Shown here: positions 52,589 through 61,715 of the stretch, one piece after another | Layout of the letters: every line of letters starts with the position of its first letter | How positions within the stretch are numbered: position 1 is the first letter of the stretch | NCBI GenBank assembly: GCA_964518955.1 | Contig: CAZFHS010000006.1 | Coordinates: 62,001-126,000, forward strand | Length of the DNA: 64,000 nucleotides | Source of the DNA: JBDGYW01 sp964518955 | Lineage (GTDB): Bacteria > Gemmatimonadota > Gemmatimonadetes > Gemmatimonadales > GWC2-71-9 | Reading direction: 5' to 3' | Notes under the pieces: generated by a model | What the model was told of the DNA's origin: nothing | What the model saw: only the letters and a program-made list of their open reading frames with translations | Databases searched by the model: none | Position numbers and translations under genes: made by a program

Positions 52589-53224
52589 ATGGCTAGATAC
52601 ACTGGACCAAGTTGCAAGCTGTGCAGGCGTGAAGGCACCAAGCTGTTCCTCAAAGGAACGCGATGCCTCACCGAGAAATGCGCCGTTGACCGTCGTGAGT
52701 ACGCGCCGGGGCAACATGGCGCGGCAGCCGCAAGGCGTCGAAAGGTCTCCGAGTACCAGAAGCAGCTTCGGGAGAAGCAGAAGGTCAAGCGGATCTACGG
52801 GATGTCGGAAATGCAGTTCCGCAACACTTTCGAGAAGGTGCGGAAGCTGCCGGGCGTCACAGGCTCCAATTTGATCATTGCTTTGGAGTCGCGGTTGGAC
52901 AGCGTGGTACATCGCATGGGGTTCGCAGTGAGTCGCAAGTCTGCCCGACAGCTCGTGCGACATAGACATATCGAAGTGAATGGCCGCACCGTGGACATTC
53001 CGTCGTATCGCGTGCAGCCAAACGACGAAGTGAGAGTAGCAGAGAAGAGTCGGGAACTGACGGTCGTTCGAGCGTCGCTAGACGCATTGTCGCGTGCCAC
53101 ACCGGTCTCCTGGATTTCAGTGGATACTGAAAAGGCCATCGGAAAGATCACTGAGGCACCGACTCGTGAGACTATCCCTCTTGCCGCACAAGAGCAGCTA
53201 ATTGTCGAGCTCTACTCCAAATAA
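52589..53224 (+). CDS. rpsD: 30S ribosomal protein S4
   Basis: A 211-residue S4 with an N-terminal zinc site (CKLCRREGTKLFLKGTRC plus a fourth Cys) as in the zinc-binding paralogue type. The S4 RNA-binding domain follows (LESRLDSVVHRMGFAVSRKS). ATG at 52589, one base after rpsK stop. Confidence 0.97.
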   Translation: MARYTGPSCKLCRREGTKLFLKGTRCLTEKCAVDRREYAPGQHGAAAARRRKVSEYQKQLREKQKVKRIYGMSEMQFRNTFEKVRKLPGVTGSNLIIALESRLDSVVHRMGFAVSRKSARQLVRHRHIEVNGRTVDIPSYRVQPNDEVRVAEKSRELTVVRASLDALSRATPVSWISVDTEKAIGKITEAPTRETIPLAAQEQLIVELYSK

Positions 53225-53225
53225 G

Positions 53226-54284
53226 ATGACAATCGATCTAACTGGTTTGGTTCGACCCCACGTGGTCGAGATGACGAGGCAGGAAGAAAGCCTGCACGCC
53301 GCAGATTTTCGCCTACAGCCGCTCGAGCGAGGCTTTGGCCATACTCTCGGTAACGCGCTACGCAGGATGTTGCTGTCGTCCCTGCGGGGCACCGCGGTTT
53401 GGGCCTTTCGCCTCGAAGGTGTTGTTCACGAGCACCAAACGGTGCCAGGCGTGGTGGAAGACATCCACCAGATCATTCAGCGTCTCAAGAACCTGACGCT
53501 GGTTCTCGACGAGGAAGTGGAAGAAGCGGTAGTCCACCTCAAAGTCGACACTGCCGGGCCTGTTTGCGCAAAGCACCTCGAGCCACACGGCTCTGTGAGT
53601 ATCGTGGACCCCGAGCACTTGTTGTTCACCCTGCAGGAAGACCGTGAAATTACGGCCGAACTGTATGTGAACAAGGGCAGGGGATATGTAGAAGGCTCAC
53701 AACAGCCCGAGGATCGTTCGCTGCCGGTCGATCTAGTTCGGATCGACGCAATGTACTGTCCGGTGCGGCGCGCGAACTTCACTGTGGCGGAAACGCGCGT
53801 GGGCCAGAGGACGGACTTCGACAGCGTCACGTTGTCGGTTGAGACCAATGGCGCGATCGAACCTGAAGATGCGGTTGCATATACCGCGGCGCTCCTTCAG
53901 GAGCATCTCCGGTACTTCACGGACTTCGGGCATGTTCCGACGGTGCCAGACACCGAAGAGGGAGATCCGGCGGCCGACACGGCACGCTACCGGGATCTGC
54001 TTTCCAAGCCCATTGACGATTGCGGCCTCTCCGTGCGCTCGATCAATTCGCTCAAGAATTCCAGTATCAGCACGCTGGGCGACTTGGTGCAGTATTCGGA
54101 AGAGGACATGCTCAAGGTCAAGAATGTGGGCGAGAAGGCATTAGGCGAGATCAAAGACATGCTCGAGCGGGAAGAGCTTGGTTTTGGGATGGCCTTTGAA
54201 GAAATCGATGGGGAACTTGTGGTGACGAACCCGGGGTCTGCGGCAGTACAAGCCGGAGAGCCGGTAGAGAGCGAGAGCGAGTAG
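53226..54284 (+). CDS. rpoA: RNA polymerase subunit alpha
   Basis: A 352-residue alpha subunit: N-terminal dimerisation domain with LERGFGHTLGNALRRMLLSSL near residue 40 and a C-terminal domain (SVRSINSLKNSSISTLGDLV, KVKNVGEKALGEIKD) that binds UP-elements and activators. Slightly longer than usual because of an acidic tail. ATG at 53226, one base after rpsD. Confidence 0.98.
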   Translation: MTIDLTGLVRPHVVEMTRQEESLHAADFRLQPLERGFGHTLGNALRRMLLSSLRGTAVWAFRLEGVVHEHQTVPGVVEDIHQIIQRLKNLTLVLDEEVEEAVVHLKVDTAGPVCAKHLEPHGSVSIVDPEHLLFTLQEDREITAELYVNKGRGYVEGSQQPEDRSLPVDLVRIDAMYCPVRRANFTVAETRVGQRTDFDSVTLSVETNGAIEPEDAVAYTAALLQEHLRYFTDFGHVPTVPDTEEGDPAADTARYRDLLSKPIDDCGLSVRSINSLKNSSISTLGDLVQYSEEDMLKVKNVGEKALGEIKDMLEREELGFGMAFEEIDGELVVTNPGSAAVQAGEPVESESE

Positions 54285-54288
54285 TAAA

Positions 54289-54645
54289 GTGCGACATCGT
54301 AAAAGAGGGCGTCAGCTCAGCCGAACGTCGAGTCACAGGCGGGCGATGCTCAGAAATATGGCAACGTCACTGTTTCAGCACGATCGCGTGGTGACCACGC
54401 TGGCGAGAGCAAAAGAGCTGCGACCGTTTGCCGAGAAGTTGATCACATGGGCACGACGCGGCGACCTGCACGCTCGGCGCCAGGTCGAGAGGTCAATCAA
54501 GGATCGGAAGGTTGCGGGCAAACTGTTTGGTGAGATAGGCCCGCGTTTCGCCAGTCGTCCTGGAGGCTATACTCGAATCGTCAAACTTGGTCATCGCTCA
54601 GGCGACGGTGCCGAGACGGCGCGGATAGAGCTGCTTGCAGAGTGA
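54289..54645 (+). CDS. rplQ: 50S ribosomal protein L17
   Basis: A 118-residue L17: MRHRKRGRQLSRTSSHRRAM, TSLFQHDRVVTTLARAKELR and the glycine-rich TRIVKLGHRSGDGAETARIE. GTG start, four bases after rpoA. Last gene of the operon. Confidence 0.97.
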   Translation: MRHRKRGRQLSRTSSHRRAMLRNMATSLFQHDRVVTTLARAKELRPFAEKLITWARRGDLHARRQVERSIKDRKVAGKLFGEIGPRFASRPGGYTRIVKLGHRSGDGAETARIELLAE

Positions 54646-54687
54646 GCCCGTGGCCTTTCCACGGCGTGGTTATGCCACTTGAAAACC

Positions 54688-54715
54688 AAATGGGGACCCT
54701 GTGGTCCCCATTTTT
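54688..54715. terminator. Bidirectional terminator between rplQ and rpmB
   Basis: AAATGGGGACC and GGTCCCCATTT form a perfect 11-base-pair stem with loop CTGT; T-rich tails flank both sides. It serves the ribosomal operon and the convergent rpmB gene. Confidence 0.9.
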
Positions 54716-54716
54716 C

Positions 54717-54941
54717 TTACTCGCTAGCCGCGGTGAGCTCGGCTGGCCCCCTCGGTGCTTTAGTCACCTTATTCGATCTGATGCAACTCGTACAAACACG
54801 AATACGTTTGGGTTTGCCGTCCACCATGGCTCTCACTCGCTGCAAGTTGGGAAGCCAACGTCTTTTGGTCTTATTGTTGGCATGACTGACATTGTTGCCA
54901 GTTCGGGGTCCCTTGCCACAAATCTCACAAATGCGGGCCAT
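54717..54941 (-). CDS. rpmB: 50S ribosomal protein L28
   Basis: A 74-residue zinc-type L28: ARICEICGKGPRTGNNVSHA and VCTSCIRSNKV give CxxC twice. ATG at 54941 chosen over an upstream frame. Convergent with rplQ, sharing the terminator. Confidence 0.94.
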   Translation of the reverse strand: MARICEICGKGPRTGNNVSHANNKTKRRWLPNLQRVRAMVDGKPKRIRVCTSCIRSNKVTKAPRGPAELTAASE

Positions 54942-55042
54942 ATGCGTGCAACTCAGCAGTTGAATTTCAAGAAAAAAGTTACGACCCAACAAGCTACCTA
55001 TGCCGGGCCCGAGGTTCAAGGCCTGAATTCAGGAGGCTACAG

Positions 55043-56008
55043 ATGCCAACCGCAATGATAACCGGTATCACGGGGCAGGATGGGTCATATCTAGCCCAGT
55101 ACATGCTTTCCAAAGGCTACGAGGTTGTGGGTGTTGTGAGAAGGACTTCGCACGATTCCTACGAGCGTATCGGCGGGTTCATCGACCGGGTCACGGTTCT
55201 ACCTGCCGATCTGCTGGACCAACATTCGCTCACCAGCGTGATTCGCGATGTCAAACCGGACGAGATATACAATCTAGCTGCGCAGAGTTTCGTTCCGACC
55301 AGCTGGACTCAACCGGTATTGACGGGTGAATTCACCGCGCTCGGAGTCACGCGGATTCTCGAAGCTGTGCGGTTGGCTCACCCAGAGGCGAGGTTCTACC
55401 AGGCAAGCTCGTCGGAGATGTTTGGGAAGGCTGTGGAGACACCGCAGAACGAAAACACTCCGTTTTATCCACGCTCGCCGTATGGAGTCGCAAAGACCTA
55501 CGCGCATTGGATCACCGTCAACTACCGCGAGTCGTATGACATCTTTGCTGTGAGCGGAATCCTCTTCAACCACGAGTCACCGCGCCGAGGCTTGGAGTTT
55601 GTAACCCGCAAGATCACGGATGCCGTTGCCCGCATCAAACTGGGCCTCGCAAACGAGCTGAGGCTCGGAAACCTCGATGCCAAGCGCGACTGGGGTTATG
55701 CAGGCGACTATGTGGAAGCGATGTGGCTGATGCTTCAGCAGAAGTCTCCCGAAGACTACGTTATCGGGACCGGTGAAACCCATTCAGTGAAGGAATTTGT
55801 CGAGATTGCATTTGGCCATGTCGACTTAGAGTGGGAACCGTACGTGAAAACCGATCCTGCGTTCATGAGGCCGGCCGAAGTGGAAATTCTCCTCGCCGAC
55901 CCGGCGAAGGCGCGGCGTCTTCTGGATTGGGAGCCGAGGGTGTCGTTCAGGGAACTCGTCGAGATGATGGTCGACGCTGACCTCAAACGTCTTTCGATCG
56001 CGTCATGA
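55043..56008 (+). CDS. gmd: GDP-mannose 4,6-dehydratase
   Basis: A 321-residue SDR with ITGITGQDGSYLAQYML (the GMD-type Rossmann loop), SSSEMFG, YGVAK (catalytic Tyr and Lys) and RDWGYAGDYVEAMWLML. It turns GDP-mannose to GDP-4-keto-6-deoxymannose. The stop overlaps the next gene as ATGA. Six-deoxyhexose for O-antigen or capsule. Confidence 0.92.
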   Translation: MPTAMITGITGQDGSYLAQYMLSKGYEVVGVVRRTSHDSYERIGGFIDRVTVLPADLLDQHSLTSVIRDVKPDEIYNLAAQSFVPTSWTQPVLTGEFTALGVTRILEAVRLAHPEARFYQASSSEMFGKAVETPQNENTPFYPRSPYGVAKTYAHWITVNYRESYDIFAVSGILFNHESPRRGLEFVTRKITDAVARIKLGLANELRLGNLDAKRDWGYAGDYVEAMWLMLQQKSPEDYVIGTGETHSVKEFVEIAFGHVDLEWEPYVKTDPAFMRPAEVEILLADPAKARRLLDWEPRVSFRELVEMMVDADLKRLSIAS

Positions 56009-56955
56009 AGATCCTCGTTACGGGAGCCGACGGTTTCGTCGGGTCTCGTCTGGTCTCGGCGCTAGCCGCGCTCGGCCACGAGGTTGGTGCCGGTGTTATT
56101 CCCAGTGCGCCTGCCAGTTTGCTGGCGCGTCGTGCGGCCTTTCCAAACACAACTGTCGTTCGAGAGCTGGATCTTCGGAACACCGAATCGGTCGACGCCG
56201 CTGTGGGTGCGGGTTGGGACGCGGTTGTGCACCTCGCGGCCGCAGCATCAGGAGCGGAAGCGAGCCGCAATCCGTTGCCCGCATGGGAAGTGAATACTCT
56301 CGGCACGGTGAGAGTTGGAGAGGCAATGGGTCGAGGCTGCTTGGGCGGTGGTGATCCGTTGTTGCTCTTCGTCTCAACCGCTGAGGTCTATGGAGCTGGT
56401 GTTTCAGAAGCCAGGGCCGAGACAGACCCGACTCGACCCTGTTCTTCTTATGCGGTTTCGAAGCTCGCCGCGGAGTCCGCTGTATTGGAAGTGAGCCGTC
56501 GCACAGGCCTGAAGACCATAATCGCTCGTCCGTTCCCGCACACCGGTACCGGGCAAGACGATCGTTTTGTGGTTCCAGCCTTTGTTAGGCGGATACTGGA
56601 GGCGAGACGGTCGGGCTCTTCGTCCTTTAGAGTCGGTAACCTGAACCCTGTGCGCGACTTCTTGCACGTAGACGATGTGGTGGATGCCTATTGCCGGCTC
56701 ATCGACGCGGGGATTGCGGGGGAGATCTACAACATTGCATCTGGATCGGGTGTCTCGGTCAAGGAGATCTTGGAGATGGTGTTGGCGGCAGCTGGCGTCG
56801 ACCTAGATACCGAGGTGGACCCTGAACTGGTACGGCCTTCGGACGTGCCCCATCTCGTCGGTAGCAGCACTAAGCTGAGCCACGACACTGGCTGGCAACC
56901 CAAGCGCACATTGGAACAAGCAATTCGAGAGGTAGTTGATGCCCAAACGGACTGA
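56005..56955 (+). CDS. NAD-dependent reductase, likely GDP-4-keto-6-deoxymannose reductase
   Basis: A 316-residue SDR (VTGADGFVGSRLVSAL, YAVSK, RDFLHVDDVVDAY) coupled to gmd by ATGA overlap. The common downstream partner in this position reduces the gmd product to GDP-rhamnose (Rmd) or epimerises and reduces to GDP-fucose. The sequence does not show which. Its end overlaps carB by 17 bases. Confidence 0.78.
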   Translation: MKILVTGADGFVGSRLVSALAALGHEVGAGVIPSAPASLLARRAAFPNTTVVRELDLRNTESVDAAVGAGWDAVVHLAAAASGAEASRNPLPAWEVNTLGTVRVGEAMGRGCLGGGDPLLLFVSTAEVYGAGVSEARAETDPTRPCSSYAVSKLAAESAVLEVSRRTGLKTIIARPFPHTGTGQDDRFVVPAFVRRILEARRSGSSSFRVGNLNPVRDFLHVDDVVDAYCRLIDAGIAGEIYNIASGSGVSVKEILEMVLAAAGVDLDTEVDPELVRPSDVPHLVGSSTKLSHDTGWQPKRTLEQAIREVVDAQTD

Positions 56956-59900
56956 TCTGGAGTCGATCCTGCTCATAGGCTCTGGTCCGATCGTTATCGG
57001 TCAGGCGGCCGAATTCGATTATTCCGGTACACAGGCAGTGAAGGCACTCAAGGAAGAGGGGTACCGGGTCATCCTAGTGAATTCGAATCCCGCGACCATC
57101 ATGACCGACCCCGAGCTGGCCGACCGCACCTACGTAGAGCCAGTGGCACCAGAGTGGGTTGCCCGTGTGATCGAGCGCGAACGGCCCGATGCGCTACTGC
57201 CTACGATGGGTGGCCAAACCGCCCTCAACGTTGCCATGGCACTGGCAGAGGACGGAACGCTCGACGAGTTCGGCGTTGAACTCATTGGCGCGGACATACG
57301 CGCCATTCGGTTGGCTGAAGATCGCCAGGAATTTGCTGACGCGATGAAGCGTATCGGCCTGGCGGTGCCGGTTGGTTCCGTTGTTGGCTCACTGGACCAA
57401 GGTTTTGAGATCATTGACGAAGTCGGGTATCCGGCCATCATCCGCCCGTCTTTCACCCTCGGCGGAACTGGCGGCGGCGTTGCCTACAACCGCGAGGAGT
57501 ATGAAACGCGGCTGCGCCGAGCACTCGAACTCTCTCCGGTCGGCACGGCACTGGTGGAGCGGTCGGTTATTGGCTGGAAAGAGTTCGAACTCGAGGTCAT
57601 GCGGGATGGTAGAGACAATGTCGTAATCGTCTGCTCGATCGAGAATCTCGACCCAATGGGAGTGCATACCGGCGATTCGATAACTGTCGCACCCGCGATG
57701 ACTTTAACCGACCGAGAATACCAGGTGATGCGCGATGCTTCAATCGCGATCATTCGGGAAATCGGTGTGTCGGCGGGTGGGTGCAACATTCAGTTTGCGG
57801 TCAATCCGAGCACCGGCGAGATGCTGGTAATTGAAATGAACCCCCGAGTATCCCGGTCGTCGGCGCTGGCCTCCAAAGCCACAGGATTCCCCATCGCTCG
57901 AATTGGTACGAAGGTCGCTGTAGGCTACACATTGGACGAGCTGCCCAACGACATTACAAAATCCACTCCAGCTTCATTCGAACCGGTACTCGACTATGTG
58001 GTGGTGAAGTTCCCACGGTTCGCGTTCGAAAAGTTTCCCGAGACCGACCCTAAGCTCACGACACAGATGAAAGCTGTCGGCGAGTCGATGGCGATTGGCC
58101 GGACGTTCAAAGAGGCCTTTCAGAAGGGTTTGCGGGCACTCGAAATCGACCGTTGCGGTTGGGTGAGCGCCGCTCATCCCGAGGACGACGGCCTCGACGG
58201 CGATGACTACGAATCTCTTCGTCAGGCGCTGCGTGTGCCGACGCCGGAGCGGGTCTTCCAGATCAAACGTGCGATGAGGGCCGGCCTGCCGGTATCGGAG
58301 ATCGGAACGCTTTCCCACATAGACCAGTGGTTTTTGGCTCAGCTGCACGAGCTCATAGAAGCTGAGGACCGATGGATCGCTGTAGGCCAGGTCGACGAAG
58401 AGATCCTGCAATCCATGAAACGCATGGGGTTTTCGGACCAGCAGCTTGCATACCTCAGGGGCCTGCAAGAGCAGGATGTTCGTGAGCTGCGGTGGCGGTT
58501 TGGAATTCACCCCAGCTACAAGGTGGTCGACACCTGTGCGGGTGAGTTCCCCGCAGCCACACCGTACTACTACTCGTCCTATGACGAAGAGAACGAGTCA
58601 GAATCCCTTGGAGAAGAAGGCATCGTCATACTCGGAAGCGGCCCCAATCGCATAGGGCAGGGCGTCGAGTTCGACTACTGTTGCGTCCGCGCTGGGTTGG
58701 CGTTCAGAGAGCTGGGTTACAAGACGATCATGATCAACTCCAACCCGGAGACTGTATCGACCGACTTCGATATTTCGGACAAGCTGTACTTCGAGCCGCT
58801 CACTCTTGAGGATGTGCTCGAGATCATCAGAGTGGAGCAGCCGAAGGGGGCAGTCGTGCAGCTCGGCGGGCAGACGCCGCTCAAGCTGACTACCGCCTTC
58901 GAGGAAGCCGGAGTTCCTATACTTGGTACCAAACCGGACGCGATCGACGCCGCGGAAGACCGCCGCCGCTTTGAAGCTCTTTCCCGAGAACTCGGCGTCC
59001 GGCAGCCTGCCAATGGGACGGTGGTCAATCTCGATGAAGCGGTAGAGGTCGCCGAGAAGGTCGGTTATCCCGTATTGGTTCGTCCGTCGTACGTGCTTGG
59101 CGGCCGCGCCATGGAAATCGTCTATGACGAGAGATCGCTTCGAAACTACTTCCAGCGCGCGGTAGACGTTTCATCGGGCCATCCGATTTTAATCGATCAA
59201 TTTCTCGAAGATGCGTTCGAGGCAGACGTGGACGCAGTGTGTGACGGAGAGAGGTGCTTGATAGGCGGCATCATGCAGCACATCGAGGACGCTGGGATTC
59301 ACTCTGGTGACTCGGCGTGCGTTCTACCCTCCTACCTGATCGACGAAGCGGCCCTCGAGAAGATGGCCGAGCACACACGCAGCTATGCCAAAGCGCTCGA
59401 AGTGGTTGGCCTGATAAACGTCCAATACGCCGTGAAGGACGGCGTGGTCTACGTGCTCGAGGTGAACCCGCGTGGGTCGCGGACGATTCCGTTCGTGAGC
59501 AAAGCAACCGGTGTTTCGATGGCGAAGGTTGCCGCCGCAATGATGGTTGGAAAGAGTCTCGACGAGGTTGCTCCTGCAGACGAAGCACCGATACCGTGTG
59601 TCGCGGTCAAAGAGGCAGTATTCCCGTTCACCAAACTCCCGGACGTCGATACGCTCCTTGGGCCGGAGATGCGATCCACAGGCGAGGTCATGGGGATTGC
59701 CGACAGCCTCGGCATGGCGTTCGCCAAGGCACAGAGTGGCGCCGGCAGCCCGTTGCCGTTGGAGGGTACTATCTTCGTGACCGTCAATGACGGTGACAAA
59801 CCCACGGTAACGCCGATCGTTCGTCGCTTCCACGAAATGGGATACGAGATCGTGGCCACTGACGGTACCGCTCGTTATTTGCGGTCTCGGGGCATACCAA

Positions 59901-60184
59901 CCAAGCGGGTGTTCAAGATCTATGAGGGTCGTCCCAATATCTCCGACCTCATAGTGTCGGGGCAGGTTCAGCTCCTCATCAATACGCCGCTCGGAAAGCT
60001 CACGCAGAAGGACGACTACTTCATAAGGCGTACGTCGTTGCAGCGCGGCATTCCCTATGTGACCACCATGTCGGCCGCGAGTGCTGCCTGCGACGCGGTG
60101 CTGGCGCTGCGAAGTAGGCGCGGTGCTGTGCGGTGCCTCCAGGAATGGTACGAGATAGCCGAGAGGGAAGACGCGGCCCGGTGA
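56939..60184 (+). CDS. carB: Carbamoyl-phosphate synthase large subunit
   Basis: A 1081-residue CarB with both ATP-grasp halves (IGSGPIVIGQAAEFDYSGTQ and LGSGPNRIGQGVEFDYCC), oligomerisation domain and an allosteric C-terminal MGS domain ending in TMSAASAACDAVLALR. It makes carbamoyl phosphate for pyrimidines and arginine. carA is not adjacent. Its start lies inside the end of the reductase gene, and its stop overlaps murB (GTGA), so an essential gene is embedded in a sugar-pathway operon. Confidence 0.97.
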   Translation: MPKRTDLESILLIGSGPIVIGQAAEFDYSGTQAVKALKEEGYRVILVNSNPATIMTDPELADRTYVEPVAPEWVARVIERERPDALLPTMGGQTALNVAMALAEDGTLDEFGVELIGADIRAIRLAEDRQEFADAMKRIGLAVPVGSVVGSLDQGFEIIDEVGYPAIIRPSFTLGGTGGGVAYNREEYETRLRRALELSPVGTALVERSVIGWKEFELEVMRDGRDNVVIVCSIENLDPMGVHTGDSITVAPAMTLTDREYQVMRDASIAIIREIGVSAGGCNIQFAVNPSTGEMLVIEMNPRVSRSSALASKATGFPIARIGTKVAVGYTLDELPNDITKSTPASFEPVLDYVVVKFPRFAFEKFPETDPKLTTQMKAVGESMAIGRTFKEAFQKGLRALEIDRCGWVSAAHPEDDGLDGDDYESLRQALRVPTPERVFQIKRAMRAGLPVSEIGTLSHIDQWFLAQLHELIEAEDRWIAVGQVDEEILQSMKRMGFSDQQLAYLRGLQEQDVRELRWRFGIHPSYKVVDTCAGEFPAATPYYYSSYDEENESESLGEEGIVILGSGPNRIGQGVEFDYCCVRAGLAFRELGYKTIMINSNPETVSTDFDISDKLYFEPLTLEDVLEIIRVEQPKGAVVQLGGQTPLKLTTAFEEAGVPILGTKPDAIDAAEDRRRFEALSRELGVRQPANGTVVNLDEAVEVAEKVGYPVLVRPSYVLGGRAMEIVYDERSLRNYFQRAVDVSSGHPILIDQFLEDAFEADVDAVCDGERCLIGGIMQHIEDAGIHSGDSACVLPSYLIDEAALEKMAEHTRSYAKALEVVGLINVQYAVKDGVVYVLEVNPRGSRTIPFVSKATGVSMAKVAAAMMVGKSLDEVAPADEAPIPCVAVKEAVFPFTKLPDVDTLLGPEMRSTGEVMGIADSLGMAFAKAQSGAGSPLPLEGTIFVTVNDGDKPTVTPIVRRFHEMGYEIVATDGTARYLRSRGIPTKRVFKIYEGRPNISDLIVSGQVQLLINTPLGKLTQKDDYFIRRTSLQRGIPYVTTMSAASAACDAVLALRSRRGAVRCLQEWYEIAEREDAAR

Positions 60185-61086
60185 GCCAGGGGGAATGGGA
60201 GGAGTTCAGCTCTCGGTTTGGTGACCGACTGGCGCTCGACGAACCACTCAGCGGTTACACCACCTATCGCATAGGCGGGCCTGCCGCCGCCATGCTCTTT
60301 TCGCGATCGACTGAGGATGTGGCGGATGCACTGAGGTTGTGCGCGGACAGAGAGATTCCCTGGGTGGCGCTCGGGCTTGGCTCGAACGTCCTGATTGCCG
60401 ACGAGGGATTTCCCGGTTTGGTGCTGCGGATAGGCAAGGGTTTTGATGGAGTGTTGGAACAGAGTGAGGACGGATTTGTATGGAGGATGGCTGCTGGAAT
60501 GCCAACACCCCGCCTAGCTCGGCAAACAGCGAAGGCTGGCGTTGTTGGAGTTCACAAGCTCGTAGGAGTCCCAGGCACGGTTGGGGGTGGTGTCGCCACC
60601 AACGCTGGCGCACACGGTCAGGAGTACAGTCGCATCGTACGAAACGTTGAATGTGTCGCGACTGACGGTACCGCAACGGAAATTTCCGGCCAAGAGATCG
60701 ACTGGCAGTATCGAAAAGGGCTCGAAGGGGTTGCGGTTACTGCTGTAACATTCGAGTTCGAAACCGGAGATTCTGAGGAGCAGCTGGACGAGATCAAACA
60801 CCTCCAGGCTGGGCGAAAGGAACATACTCCGTACGATATGCCTTGCTGCGGGTCGGTGTTCAAGAACCCTGGACCTCCAGCTTCGGCGGGGCAGCTTATC
60901 GACTCGGCGGACCTCAAAGGATTTCGGGTGGGTGCCGCGGAGGTGTCGAAGAAGCATGCCAATTACATTGTGAACCTTGGAGGCGCGACTGCGGCCGAGG
61001 TCCTGGAGGTCATTGAAGCAGTACGAGGACGTGTTTTGGGTGCATTTGGTGTGGAGTTGGAGCTGGAAGTTAGAATCATAGAGTGA
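60181..61086 (+). CDS. murB: UDP-N-acetylenolpyruvoylglucosamine reductase
   Basis: A 301-residue MurB: YTTYRIGGPAAAM, LGLGSNVLIADEGF (FAD), GVPGTVGGGVATNAGAHG, CGSVFKNP with the catalytic Ser, and AGQLIDSADLKGFRVGAAEVS. It reduces UDP-GlcNAc-enolpyruvate to UDP-MurNAc in peptidoglycan synthesis. GTG start overlapping the carB stop (GTGA). The type-II form lacks the Tyr-loop insertion of E. coli MurB. Confidence 0.95.
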   Translation: MSQGEWEEFSSRFGDRLALDEPLSGYTTYRIGGPAAAMLFSRSTEDVADALRLCADREIPWVALGLGSNVLIADEGFPGLVLRIGKGFDGVLEQSEDGFVWRMAAGMPTPRLARQTAKAGVVGVHKLVGVPGTVGGGVATNAGAHGQEYSRIVRNVECVATDGTATEISGQEIDWQYRKGLEGVAVTAVTFEFETGDSEEQLDEIKHLQAGRKEHTPYDMPCCGSVFKNPGPPASAGQLIDSADLKGFRVGAAEVSKKHANYIVNLGGATAAEVLEVIEAVRGRVLGAFGVELELEVRIIE

Positions 61087-61094
61087 GGTAATAG

Positions 61095-61676
61095 ATGTCT
61101 GACTATTTCGTTCATGAGAGTTCTTTCGTCGATGACGGTGCCACGGTGGGCGACGGTACGAAGGTTTGGCATTTCTGCCACGTGATGCCGGGAGCTGTTA
61201 TCGGCGAGAGATGCAATCTGGGCCAAAACGTTGTTGTGATGCCCGGAACAAAAATCGGCAACAACGTAAAGATCCAGAACAACGTCTCGATCTATGAAGG
61301 CGTGGTTCTGGAGGACGACGTATTCTGTGGACCGTCGTGTGTCTTCACCAATGTTGGGAGACCGCGCTCCCACATTTCCCGGAAGACGGAATACGAAGTG
61401 ACGATCGTGGGGCGTGGAGCTTCCATTGGTGCGAATGCCACTGTCGTGTGTGGAATCGCGCTTGGCGAATTTTCGTTCGTAGGCGCTGGCGCGGTAGTCA
61501 CTTCAGATGTTCTTCCGTACGCGTTGATGGTCGGCGTCCCAGCTCGGCGGGTTGGCTGGATGTGCAACTGCGGGGAACGCCTTCACCTGACCAACGGCCA
61601 GGGTGAGTGCGCTCGCTGTGGCTCCTCATATGCGGAGAAGTCAGGGCGACTGAAACAGATTGTCGACCCAGGCTGA
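61095..61676 (+). CDS. wbpD: Left-handed beta-helix acetyltransferase, WbpD/WlbB-like
   Basis: A 193-residue hexapeptide acetyltransferase (GATVGDGTKVWHFCHVMPGA, then IGERCNLGQNVVVMPGTKIG). The stretch FTNVGRPRSHISRKTEYE fits WbpD, which N-acetylates the 3-amino group of UDP-GlcNAc3NA. A small Cys-rich C-terminal tail (CNCGERLHLTNGQGECARCG) resembles a zinc knuckle. Eight bases after murB. Confidence 0.9.
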   Translation: MSDYFVHESSFVDDGATVGDGTKVWHFCHVMPGAVIGERCNLGQNVVVMPGTKIGNNVKIQNNVSIYEGVVLEDDVFCGPSCVFTNVGRPRSHISRKTEYEVTIVGRGASIGANATVVCGIALGEFSFVGAGAVVTSDVLPYALMVGVPARRVGWMCNCGERLHLTNGQGECARCGSSYAEKSGRLKQIVDPG

Positions 61677-61715
61677 GCCCAGTAACTTATTGCCAACCAT
61701 ATACTTGGGATAATC